The notes under the pieces are model-generated. The model was given only the letters and a program-made list of their open reading frames with translations. It made no database searches and was not told the origin of the DNA. The translations under genes and the position numbers were made by a program. Shown in pieces: positions 33,481 to 47,300 of a stretch of DNA of 64,000 nucleotides. The stretch lies in assembly GCF_023091745.1 (NCBI RefSeq), contig NC_068912.1, positions 57,254,567 to 57,318,566 on the forward strand, read 5' to 3'. The DNA is from Budorcas taxicolor (lineage: Eukaryota; Chordata; Mammalia; Artiodactyla; Bovidae). Each line of letters begins with the position of its first letter. Positions within the stretch are counted from its first letter, which is position 1.

Positions 33481-36400
33481 CTAAGAAAAAATGTTATATG
33501 TAGTTTAGAAACTAGAGCATACCATATGAAATCTTTTTTCATTCTCCTCCAAAACGCTGTTAGTCATGCCAAAGTTATGCTCACATCCACAGCCTTATTT
33601 ATTTTTCCATAAAAGCTGAATTCTGATTTTTAAACTGTGCAGATGATACATGGCAGGTTATAATATGCCACACTTGATGATTCATAACATGAGATTATAA
33701 AATTAATACTTTGCTGAGCTATTAATTATAAATTATTTCCCTCTCACACACCCTTAGACACTTGCTTTTGCAACAAGCAACTTTCAATTAATCAACAGTG
33801 CATGACACGTAGTCCTTACCTTTTCCAACATCAAAATCATCCCCTGGTGCTGTCCACGTTAGATTGATCTCATTCTCATGTGATGTGGCCTCAAGATCCG
33901 TGATTTGACTTGGCGGGAAGAGGTCAAGTAATGAGGGAGACTGTGGAACATTGGAAACCACAAATGCATCTCCTGTTGCTGTTCGGGTGAAACTCTCCAC
34001 ATTTGTCTGAGTGTCCTCATCATTTTCAGGTCTTGGTGGATTCCCTTCAATGTTGCCTGCATTACAAATTCCTGGTATTTAATGGACAAATCTGCACTAA
34101 TATTTTCAGAACTCAATGAATTGTATTTCTTATCCTACATTCCCCCCTCTTTTTTTTTCCATATACACACTTTCATTTTATTAATTTTGGTGACAAGATC
34201 ATAAGGATTCAGTTGGTAGAAGAATTCTTTCTTTAGCATCCTGACCAGAGTATTGTAGGGTAGAATTGGATAATAAATTGCTTTGGAATTAAGACTGTCC
34301 TGAATGGGAATATTGTTATATAGTTAATATATGCTTTAAAAATAAAGGAGTTGCTCTATTTCTTAAATTATCTTTAAGATGGGAATAAATCTGGGGGAAT
34401 TTCTACTGGTTCACTTTCAGTCACTTGTGTCAGGTTTCATTCACACTTCCTCCCTGTTGCAACTGCTAATGACTAATATTCAGATTATATTGCAACAGAA
34501 AGCCCCTATAAGGGTGACATATGGGACAAAACAAAGGAAAGCTAACAAAAATGTATTCTTAATATTTTTCATTGCTTTCCTCTACACATTTTTCCTTTTG
34601 ACTAAATAAAAACTTTGCAAATAAAGGCTTATGTAATCAGATGGATAAATTCTACCATTGGTTTCTAGTTAGTTCAGATCAGTCGCTCAGTCGTGTTCGA
34701 CTCTTTGCGACCCCATGAATCGCAGCACGCCAGGCCTCCCTGTCCATCACCATCTCCCGGGAGTTCACTCAGACTCATGTCCATCGAGTCAGCGATACCA
34801 TCCAGCCATCTCATCCTCTGTCGTCCCCTTCTCCTCCTGCCCCCAATCCCTCCCAGCATCACAGTCTTTTCCAATGAGTCAACTCTTTGCATGAGGTGCC
34901 CAAAGCACTGGAGCTTCGGCTTTAGAATCATTCCTTCCAAAGAAATCCCAGGGATGATCTCCTTCAGAGTCGACTGATTGGATCTCCTTGCAGTCCAAGG
35001 GACTCTCAAGAGTCTTCTCCAACACCACAGTTCAAAAGCATCAGTTCTTCGGTGCTCAGCCTTCTTCACAGTCCAACTCTCACATCCATACATGACTACT
35101 GGAAAAACCTTAGCCTTGACTAGACGGACCTTAGTTTGCAAAGTAACGTCTCTGCTTTTGAATATACTATTTAGGTTGGTCATCACTTTTCTTCCAAGGT
35201 GTAAGCGTCTTTTAATTTCATGGCTGCAGTCACCATCTGCAGTGATTTTGGACCCCCCAAAATAAAGTCTGACACTGTTTCCACTGTTTCCCCATCTATT
35301 TCCCATGAAGTAATGGGACTGGATGCCATGATCTTCGTTTTCTGAATGTTGAGCTTTAAGCCAATTTTTTCGCTCTCCTCTTTCACTTTAAGTACATAAC
35401 ATATTAGCCTCTTCATCCTGAGCTGAAAATGTGGCAAATTTTTGTTGATATAGGTCAGATGCTCCAAACAAATCTAATAATGGCTGGCTTTCATTGAAAT
35501 GTCTATACCAAAGACACTGTAAGCTTAGGTTAATTTGGAGGCAAACTGTCCTGTGACTGAGAATTCATTCCAGAAATGGGAGAAGCTATACTCTGAAGTT
35601 ATAAAATATTTGTAGCCTTAATCATACCAACTCACAATTATCCAAGCCACCGTTGATTTCAGATATTATGAAGTACTCACCATTTACTACCCAGCCTGGT
35701 ATGTATGCAGCTGTATTCAGTGGATGCCTTAAGTTCCTTGTGACAGCATTTTCTCCTCCATGAGCTCGTACTTTTAAGTTATATGCGCCATTTTCTTTAT
35801 AAGTTGTAAAGTATCTAGAGTAGACTCCATCATTCTTGAAAGAATCAGCACCTTGTTATGGAAGTGAAGGAATAAATTACTAATGTAAAGAAAAATAAAA
35901 ACTTAAGTGTCTTCTAAGTCAAGCATATGGGCTTTATAAGCATATTGCTTTTATTGATCTCCCTATTTTGTGATTGACCCCTTGGGGAATATTTCCATTT
36001 TGCTCTGCCAATCAGTATCTTGTTGGATGGATATCCTTGTGGTACTGTGTTTGTATGTGTACATATGCATGCATACTAAGTCGCTTCAGTCCTGTCAGAC
36101 TCTGCAACCCTGCAGACTGTAGCCCACCAGTGTCCTCTGTCTGTGGGATTCTTCAGGCAAGAATATTGGAGTGGGTTGCCATGCCCTCCTCCAGGAGATC
36201 TTCCTGACCCTCCTTCCTGACCAGGAGATCTTCCTGACCCAGGAATCAAACCGAAGCCTCTTATGTCTCCTGCATGGGCTGGTGGCCTCTTTACCACTGG
36301 TGCCATCTGGGAAGCCCGTGTGTGTGTGTGTATTATTTTTGTTGTGATTGTTGTTCAGTCACTAAGTTGTGTCTGACTTTTTTGTCAGACACATGAACTG

Positions 36401-38320
36401 CAGCACGCCAAGCTTCCTTGTCCTCTGCTATCTCCCACAGTTTGCTGAAATTCATGTCCATTGAGTCAATGGTGCTATCTAACCATCTAATCCTCAGCCC
36501 TCTTCGCCTTTTGCCTTCAGTCTTTCCCAGCATCAGGGTCTTTTCCAGTGAATCAGCTCTTTGCATCATGTGACCAAAGTATTAGAGCTTCAGCAACAGT
36601 CCTTCCAATGAATATCCAGGGTTTATTTCTTTTAGGATTGAATGGTTTAATATCCTCTCAATAGTCTTCTCCAGCACCACAGTGCAAAAGCGTCAATTCT
36701 TTGGCGCTCAGCCTTCTTTATGGTCCAACTTTTACATCTGTACATGACTACTGGAAAAACCATAGCTTTGACTATTCAGACCTTTGGCAGCAAAGTGATG
36801 TCTCTGTTATTTAATATGCCAAGTTTGTCATAGCTTTTCTTCCAAGGAGCAAGTCTTTTAATTTCATGGCTGCTATCACTGCAGTGATTTTGGAGACCAA
36901 GAAAATAAAATCTTTCACTGCTTCCATTTTTTCCCTTTTTATTTGTAATAATATATTATTACACAGACATACTGGTATATATACTGATACCTATGCATGT
37001 GTACTTAATGCCTTCATCTTATGAACTCATATGCAGATTATTATAGCATTCTTCTTACCGTTTCTCAGCTAGTCTGTTTGCAGCTCATGCTTTAAGCACA
37101 ATTATGTTGTCTCTCTCTCTCTCTCTGAATCAAAGGATCCCCACTAAAGAAATATTATCTTTGCATAAGATTTAATTCTCATTGCTATCACCTACAAATT
37201 ACTTATTTAACTTATCTTCAATGTCTCACTTTTCATTTTAATCCCTACCTCTTACACTATGATTGATTAATTTTCTGGTCTAACAGTGGGAAACCCCATC
37301 TGTTTTTAGAATAAACGTTTAGGAGAGCTTAGGAATACTGTATCATAAGGATATTTCTTCATATCACCAGTACTAGAGAGTTTTGTTAACTTGCAAACAC
37401 ATTTCTCCAGAGGGTTAAGACTTTTAAGAGAGAGATTCTTAAAATGAAATCCTTAGACCAACAGCATCTGCGTTTCTCTGGGTCATATAAGGAATGAAGG
37501 TTTTTCCGATGTTCCCATTCTGTGTTATAAAACAAGCTCTTCAGGAGTTTCACTTCAGGAGTTAAAATTTGAGAACCCCTGCTCCAGGTCATTGTTAATT
37601 GCCAATGCTTTCTTAGGTAAAGTCATTCTTAAGCATCTATGCTTTCTTAGGTAAAGCTGTCCCAAATTATTTGAGTTTTATTTGAGAAATTTTATTTCTC
37701 CTTGAGAAATGAAACAAGATACAGGAGTTTTAACGTAGCATGGAAGGGGTTGAGAGAAAGAGAGTCATGGGATAATTTAAGAAAATATTGTCATATTAGA
37801 TGACGGCGCTGATAAACCAGACTTTTGCCTTCTAAACTTCTCACAGGGCCAACTCTAGTTGATGATAGGTTATAAGCTGGCTGATTTAACTACACTGAAA
37901 AGAAGCTAATTGAAAATTCTGACAACTTAGATGTTTACTGAGATAGTAATTTCTTTACTAAATGACCTCTCTAAAAAAGTGTTAGTTCCCAGAATAATTC
38001 AGAATTGGGAAAAGGTTTTAAAGTACAGTACCACTCACCCATACAGACCAAGGAGATAGAGAGTGGTCAACACTGTATTTTGATACCTTCCAATCAGATC
38101 TGGTATCTGATGATGACCCAGTGATGTCCCCTTCTCTCTGATGGCAGATCCAGCTTCCTTTGGTCTCAGTCCCCAAGATTATATGTGAACTTTTTATTCA
38201 GCTGTTGGGAATTTCTCATGGCTGTCATCCCCTCCCTGCCAGGGACCCAAATTGTACTGCTTCATTCCATACTACTACTTGGGTTTCACTGTCTCTGGCC
38301 AGAATTTCTTGGTTATATAA

Positions 38321-38351
<31 letters not shown>

Positions 38352-41300
38352 AAGTCGCTTCAGTCGTGTCTGACTCTGTGCGACCCCATACATGGCAGCC
38401 CACCAGGCTTCCCCATCCCTGGGATTCTCCAGGCAAGAACACTGGAGTGGGTTGCCATTTCCTTCTCCAGTGCATGAAAGTGAAAAGTGAAAGTGAAGTC
38501 GCTCAGTCGTGTCTGACTCTAGCAACCCCACGGACTGCAGCCTACCAGGCTCCTCCATCCATGGGATTTTCCAGGCAAAAGTACTGGAGTGGAGTGCCAT
38601 TGCCTTCTCCATATATACCCCTAGGAAACACTTATTCAGAATTCCTGATGCTGTCCTCAATATCAGCAATGATACTTTCCTATGTATTGGAAGACATTGG
38701 TTGTCTAAATGGAAGAAAGAACAATAATGACAGGAAAGTTCATTGAGTGCTCTACCATGTGTAAGACACTTGCAAATCACTCTGGAGTTGTTACCTGGAT
38801 AGAATTTCACCCTGGTCCAGTTGTTCATCCACAATCTGCATCAATTTTCTGATGCCTGTCCCTCTGCCCCACATTTCCTCAGGGACTCATAACATACCTT
38901 GAGTTATGAAAATTTAGACTTGTTCCAAGAAACCTGTGATTTACCTGCACCATTATCCAAAAGTTCCAAAACTTCTGTTTCTCCAAATTTTGATTCAATG
39001 AAAGCAGTCACGTTGGCTCCAAGAATGGGTAAATACCCTTGTAGAATTTCTGCATAAACAATCAGTGGGCTGGGATAGCTGTTTGTATCTTTATTCACTT
39101 TAGCATTCACTGTGATTGGAGGCACAAAAGAGTTTGCTGCCCGAGAATTTACTGTTATAGTCAATGTTTCTGAGCTTGTTTTTGCTTGAATATTGTAAGT
39201 CCACACACCCACCTAAAAATTCAATTAAAATGGAATAAGTATCCAACAGCAAGCTATTTTCTGTTTTTCCATTATCTAACTCTTAACTATTAAGTGTGTT
39301 ACCGAATAAACAGAGCTTTGAGAGCTTTAAGAGTTTTGAGGGTAAAGAGGTAACAGTTGAGGCAGTTTGGAAAGAATATCCTATTATCATGCCTGGTATC
39401 CAAAGTTTATGAAATCTCCATTGGTAAAAATAAGTTTTGGAAAGTTTGCTTTGATCTTGGACTTATCCTTAGATCTCAGAGTCTACAGACTCTATGACCT
39501 GGTGAAAAATGAAAGTGAAAGTTGCTCAGTCATTTCTGACTGTTTGCGACCCCATGGACAATAGTCCGTGGAATTCTCTAGGCCACAATATTGGAGTGGG
39601 TAGCCTTTCCAACCCAGGGATCAAACCCAGGTCTTCTGCACTGCAGGCAGATTCTTTACCATCTGAGCCACAAGAGAAGCCTAAGAATATTGGAGTGGGT
39701 AGCCTATCCCTTCTCCAGCAGATCTTCCCGTGCCAGGAATCAAACTGGGGTCTCCTGCATTGTTGGCAGATTCTTTACCAACTGAGTTATCAAGGAAGCT
39801 CCCCTATGATCTGGTATAAGAAATAGCTTTGTAGCTATCTACACAGCAAGCTGCACAGACTTACTACATTGTCCTGTCAAAGTTATCCTTAGCCTACTTA
39901 ATTTTTTCCTTTCTCTTCCTTTCTTCTAATGCTTAAGTTCTTTTTTCCCCCTCTGTCACCAAAATTTTCAGGACCATACAGTCATATCAAGTACATTCTA
40001 CTTTATCTTAATTTTGAAATGATACAAGTATTGGCATCCACATTTATGATATCAAATGATGTATTTTTACCTGTAAAATTTGCGAAGAGGTCTAAAAATT
40101 AATTGCTTACCTTTGTAGCTCCTGGAATATTGAGATAGGCCATTTTGGAAGCTGAATCCACTGTGAAATTCTCCATTGACATTCCATTGGGATCAAAGAG
40201 ATAAATAGAGGGAAGTTGTTGGCTCCATGTGATGAGAAAGAATGTGTCCTTTCCCACAGTGCTATCAATTATTACAGTGCCATTCATCCAGTCATTACTG
40301 TTGAGTTTTAATCCCTTACTTTCAAGCTGTTTAAATATATAAAAAATTAATAACTGTAGAAGAGAGTAATTTTATGCTTTTTTTCTGTTTTACATATTTT
40401 TAAATTTCTGCCTTGAGAACAAACTTAAATATGGCATACCACCTTAGGCTTGCGATCTCTTTGAAAGCTAATTGGGATGACAGTTGTCAGTCAGAAAGTG
40501 TGGAACTAAAGCTACTGAGGCGAGAACAGGATATAATAAAAGCATTAGAGCAGGACAATGGGATTTACAGTTGGAGATACAGCCCTGTTATTGTTTTCCC
40601 AGCTGTCTTGGTGAGCACCTACGCTAGGATTTAGCATTAAAGTGCTAAACTACCTCTGAGAAAATTAGTTCTGTGTGTGTATTGCCCTCAGTTTACCATT
40701 TTTCTTGACTTAAAGTGCTCCGTCACTCAGTTGTGTCTGACTCTTTGTGACACCATGGACTATAACTCTACAGGCTCCTAGTCCATGGAATTCTCCAGAC
40801 AAGAATACCGGAATGGATTGCCATTTTCTCCTACAGGGGATCTTCCCCACCCAGGGATCCACCCAGCATCTCCTAAATTGGCAGGCAGATTATTTACCAC
40901 TGAGCCACCTGGTGATGATACAGAACTCAAAACTTGTAACAACCAGATTATTTTTCTTGGTTAGGTCTAAATCCAAACATAAACACTCAAGGGCTAGGAA
41001 CTCTCACCTGAAGAGATTGCTGGGAGGCATCGATGTTCCCTGATGCAAGGGCTGCAAAAGCATCAATAAGGCCATTGTTCTGGCCTTCATCTGAAGCATA
41101 AACATATTTTCCTCCTAAAATGTAAATACATTAACTAGGTTGCTTTTCAGAAAATAAGTGCTTTTCACATTTTAGTGATTAAGATGATATCAGGGTAAAC
41201 AAAACCATAGTTTCAATGTGTATTATAAAAATAAATCCAAATCAGATAGGCATAAAAGATTATCTCTGAAATGTTGCCTAAAAAATTTCAAAACTGGGAG

Positions 41301-44300
41301 GTAAGCTACCTTTTAGCTCCACTAATAGAAATCTTTCTGGTTTAAATGCATCAACTAACTAAAGAATGTGAAAGGAGATGTTATAATTTCATGAACTAAA
41401 GCTCACAGGATCACATAGCCTTTAGGAAAATTATTCACTTTAATGATTATTTGAGATACAGTTCTGACCATATCAGCTTTCAAGTTTTCCTGCCAGAGTG
41501 GGTCAGAATCAGAAAGGTTAAAGAGATTTCATATTGAAGCATCCTGACAAAATTTGGCAATGAGCAGATAAAAAAATGGTAAGCAATAAAGACACGTTTA
41601 AAAACAATACTTTTGGAGGGATATTTAGGACAGAAATATTTTACAATGGCTATAAAATTACTTCAAAATGATGGGAGTTTGTACAATTAAGCATTAAAAA
41701 GCAAGTGCTTGTTTGGTAACATTAGAGGTCAATTCAATACAATAATTGGTTTTTATAATGTTATAAATTATATATTCTCTACTATGTTTAAGAAGGCACT
41801 GAACACATGTAGTCCATTTTCTTCACATGTCTTTGTAAGATAATAGCTATTTTACGTTTAATCTAGAAACGTTGTTATTACTATATTTATAGCCGGAGCT
41901 TCTGTTAAGCCCATCCCTTACCTTTCAGTCTATTCTCTAGCCTCATGTATTTCTCACTATCCCTCAATGTGGCTTGCATTGTCACCCCAACATGCTTTAT
42001 ATTCTCTGTCATCCTTTTTTCTTCCAGAGAAAGCAAACAAACTGATAAATGTTTGGCTCCTCATCTCTCATGCCTTGTTTCCCTGACTCTATTCAATGCT
42101 GAGAGAATCAATGACTCCATCTGCTCACATGGTGTTTGACACCTGTGTATGTCTCTTGTTATGGAGGAGTGTTATCTGACTATGCTTTTCTGATTAGTGG
42201 TGTTATTTGTCTCTCGGGTCAGCAGGACTATTGGCACCTTGAGATCATGTCTAGTTTAACTCTGATCCCAAGCTCCTGGCACAGCACCTGCAGAGGAGGA
42301 GCTTAAGAGAACGTGTTGAATTGTCAGCCTCTACATTTTTGTATTGCTATCAAAGGATGTAGGTCATATTTTACCTGTTGCAGTTCTCATCTCTCTGACT
42401 TCTTCAGCAGCATTTGGTCCAAGAGCAATGAAATGAATGATGGCCCCACTTTGTTTCACTGTCTCAATACAAGACTTTACGGTCTTATCCTCCCCGTCAG
42501 TCAGCAGCACTATTTCAGATCCATCTAGTTGGAAGTAAGCATTTCTAATTGCCTACAAATATAATCAGAACATTATTACAGGTGATCCTAGGTCAACTAG
42601 GCCTGGGAGAGATTAGGATAAAATGGACATAGAAAATAGTGTGCAGAAAAGAGGAGACAGCTTCATTTTTAAATCAAAGGATCTGTAATCACAACGCTAG
42701 GGGAATTTAAACAGGACTTTTTATTTTCTGTCCACCCACTGTAGGAAATGTTTGCTCAGATGAAGTTGTGTGGGAGTAGGGGTATGGAATATCCTACTTG
42801 AGTTCAATGACTATGACATCACATTCTGTGGCACTCACAAAAACCAGACACCAAGCATATAATGGCATTAAATATTTTTCTGCTTCTTTGGTTCTGCAGG
42901 CAGCTAGATGCATTAAGAGTTCACTTCAACATTTTTAAAGAAGCTGTTGGTTCCAAATTAGGGTATCCTCAGTATGCTAATAAACAAAAGGTGTGGAAAG
43001 TTCTACACAAGTTAAAAATCTTGTTATATAATTTTTAATTAATCACTAATAGTCACAAGCACATAACTAAGCATATTAATGGTGCTAAGAGAATATATGA
43101 CTTACTGAGAATGTGTCCTATTTATGGCTTGAACCATTTCCTATAAAGCTAAACAGTTTGAAACACAGAGTTTTCAATCTAGGTACCCATAAGAAAGGAT
43201 AAAGATAATTTATCTCAGGAAGGCAACTGTATTTCATCTTCTTTGACAGCTTTATTGGAAGTGGCTTCTTGATACATCATTTTGAGAAACCGAGTCCAGT
43301 CCAAGAGGAAAAAAAATGATAGGCTATCAGTGACTTAGGCAAAGAATGACTGCTATATATAGTTTTCAGTTCAGTCAGTTCAGTCGCTCAGTTGTGTCAG
43401 ACTCTTTGTGACCCCATGGACTACAGCACACCAGGCTTCCCTGTCCATCACTAACTCTTGGAGCTTGCTCAATTCATGTCCATTGAGTCAGTGATATCAT
43501 CCAACCATCTCATCCTCTGTCGTCTCCTTCTCCTCCCGCCTTCAGTCTTTCCCAGGATCAGGGTCTTTTCAGTTCTTCACATCAGTTGGCCTAAGTGTTG
43601 GAGCTTCAGTGTCAGCATCAGTCCTTCCAATTAATATTCAGGACAGATTTCCTTTAGGATTGGCTGGTTTCATCTCCTTGCAGTCCAAGCGACTGCAAAG
43701 CATCAATTCTTCAGTGCTCAACTTTCTTTATAGTCCAACTCTCACATCCATACATGACCACTGAAAAACCATAGCTTTGACTGGATGGACCTTCTTTGAG
43801 AAAGTAATGTCTCTGCTTTTTAATATGCTGTCTAGGTTGGTTATAGCTTTTCTTCCAAAGAGCAAGCGTCTTTTAATTTCATGGCTTCAGTCACCATCTG
43901 CAGTGATTTTTGAGCCCCAAAATAAAGTCTCTTACTGTTTCCATTGTTTCCCTATCTATTTGCCATACAGCGATGGAACCAGATGCCATGATCTTAGTTT
44001 TCTGAATGTATATTTTTAATATATTTGAAATATGGCTCTATGTACACTAGAACCAAATTAAAATTTAGGAAATGTTTTCATGCACTATAGCATTTATACA
44101 TCATCCCCATCACATCCCCCCCTACACATTTTGGAACAAATGAAGATTCAAAGATGAAGCAGAGTTCTCTGTCCTTCATGTCTCCCTTGTATTATTTTAT
44201 TCACTGAACACTTGCAGTGTGTTATTCACTGCACTGACTGCTGGGGATTCAGCAGGAACTACATGGATTTGGTATTCATAGAAATAATTACATTTAAAGA

Positions 44301-47300
44301 TATTTACTGGGAGTTGGGTGAGAGACTGGGGAAATATAGAGATGATTGGCAAAGGCAAAACTAAAATAATCAATAAAGAGAAACTATAATATTATAGTGC
44401 TACCATTTACTCTGAAGGAGATCAACCCTGGGATTTCTTTGGAAGGAATAATGCTAAAGCTGAAGCTCCAGTACTTTGGCCACCTCATGTGAAGAGTTGA
44501 CTCATTGGAAAAGGCTCTGATGCTGGGAGGGATGGGGGCAGGAGGAGAAGGGGACAACAGAGGATGAGATGGCTGGATGGCATCACTGACTCAATGGACG
44601 TGAGTCTGAGTGAACTCCCGGATTTGGTGATGGACAGGGAGGCCTCATGTGCTGCGATTCATGGGGTCACAAAGAGTCGGACATGACTGAGCGACTGAAC
44701 TGAACTGAACTGAACTGAACCATTTACTGAAATTTGCTGTGAGTTAAATGTGTTTTACACATTTTGTAATTTAATCCAACTCCAAACTCCCAACCTGTCC
44801 CTAGATTACTACTCTACTACCAGTCTTAATCCTTACATTTTATTTGGTATAGGGTAACCAGAGTCAAACTGCCAATACCCGCTGGATCATCAAAAAAGCA
44901 AGACAGGAAGACATCTATTTCTGCTTTATTGACTATGCCAAAGCCTTTGACTGTGTGGATCATAATAAACTGAAAGAGATGGGAATACCAGACCACCTGA
45001 CCTGCCTCTTGAGAAACCTATGCAGGTCAGGAAGCAACAGTTAGAATTGGATATGGAACAACAGACTGGTTCCAAATAGGAAAAGGAGTACGTCAAGGCT
45101 GTATATTGTCACCCTGCTTATTTAACTTCTATGCAGAGTACATCATGAGAAACGCTGGGCTGGAAGAAGCACAAACTGGAATCAAGATTGCTGGGAGAAA
45201 TATCAATAATCTCAGATATGCAGATGACACCACCCTTATGGCAGAAAATGAAGAGGAGCTAACAAGCCTCTTGATGAAAGTGAAAGAGGAGAGTGAGAAA
45301 GTTGGCTTAAAGCTCAACATTCAGAAAACAAAGATCATGGCATCCGGTCCCATCACTTGATGGGAAATAGATGGGGAAACAGTGGAAACAGTGTCAGACT
45401 TTATTTTGTGGGCTCCAAAATCACTGAAGATGGTGACTGCAGCCATGAAATTAAAAGATGCTTACTCCTTGGAAGAAAAGTTATGACCAACCTAGATAGC
45501 ATATTCAAAAGCAGAGACATTACTTTGCCAACAATGGTCCGTCTAGTCAAGGCTATGGTTTTTCCAGTGGTCATGTATGGATGTGATAGTTGGACTGTGA
45601 AAAAAGCTGAGCACCAAAGAATTGATGCTTCTGAACTGTGGTGTTGGAGAAGATGACTTTTGAGAGTCCCTTGTACTGCAAGGAGATCCAACCAATCCAT
45701 TCTGAAGGAGATCAACCCTGGGATATCTTTGGAAGGACTGATGCTAAAGCTGAAGCTCCAGTACTTTGGCCACCTCATGCGAAGAGTTAACTCATTGGAA
45801 AAGACTGTGATGCTGGGAGGGATTGGGGGCCGGAGGAGGAGGGGACGACCGAGGATGAGATGGCTGGATGGCATCACGGACTCAATGGGCATGAGTCTGA
45901 GTGAACTCCGGGAGTTGGTGATGGACAGGGAGGCCTGGTGTCCTGCGATTCATGGGGTCGCAAAGAGTCGGACATGACTGAGCGACTGAACTGAACTGAA
46001 CCAGAGTCATCTTCCAAAAATATGAAATAATTATGTCTTTTGTGCTTAAAGCCCTTCTGTTGTGTTTAAAATACAAAGCTCATCGTATTTTTTTGAGGGT
46101 TTGAAGAATATAGCCATTTTCTACCTGGCAATTACATTTCATTCCCCTTACTTGCCAAATTCCAGTGTCACTGGCTTCTATCATTTCTTAAATAATTCAG
46201 TTTTTGTTCACCTCATTCCCAAGGGACTTGGCCCTTTTCTTTCTACCTGAATGACTGGCTCCTTCTCATCCTTCAAATCTTAGCTTAACCATTACCCTTC
46301 AGATAGATCCTCTCTTCTAAAGTAGGCTTTGTCCCTCTTTCCCTCTTATTTAATCACATCACATTTGTTTGGTCACTTCACAAGACTATCTCCACAACCT
46401 TCAATTAAAAAAAAATTGATAGATTTATCTGTATATTATCTGTTCCCCAATAAATTAACATGTGAGATTTGCTTCTTACATAAATATGTGTTAATAAATT
46501 AAAATATATTATGGTTACTCCCTACAGTAAATATGTATTGAATGAATTAAACATGAACAACCCTACAGGCTAACATTCATACTCAATTTTATTGATGAGG
46601 TAATTAAAAGCTACTGAGGTGAAGAATGCTTAAAGTTAGAAATCTGGTAAGTGATCATTGGAGTATGAACCCAGACTTCATGTTAGAAAACTATACTAAA
46701 ATGCCATTAATTCATAAAAGAGAGACATTTGATAGAGTTGGAAGTGGCAGGAAAAGCTGCATGAAGGATCAAGGATTTTGAAGAATGGATAGAATTTTGG
46801 CATACAAAGACAGAAAAGAAACATTTTAGACAGGGGAATTACATGTATGAAGGCTGTTAGTACATAGGGGCTTGGAGAACAACGTGTGCAGTAAATTGGT
46901 TGAAGCATAGAGTATTGGTAAGGGAGAATTGAAAAAAAAAAAGGCTGGCAAGAGAGGTGAGGGCAAGTTTATCATAGAATGAGAAGCTTTTCAATAACAT
47001 CACACTGAGGAATTTAGACTTTATCTTATGGACTGTGAAGGGACATGTTTTTTAAGCAGGAAAATGATACAATTGATATTAATTTTGAGCTCAAGATGAC
47101 CATTTGGATAAAAATAAGATTTGTAATAATAATTAATGTGAATTATATGTTTACTATGTAGTATAATGACTACTGTCCTAAGTACAAACATATATCATTT
47201 TGCTTAAGTCTCATAATAATCCTAATGAGTTAAGCATTCTTATTTTTCTATATTTTATACATAAGGCATTAGAGACTAATTTCCAAGGAAGCTGAAGACT

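Noticed and set aside
38313..38834. 173-codon minus-strand ORF
   Set aside because: Mostly BOV-A2 SINE sequence read through, including a Ser run from the CTG/CAG tail; no exon of CLCA4 matches it.
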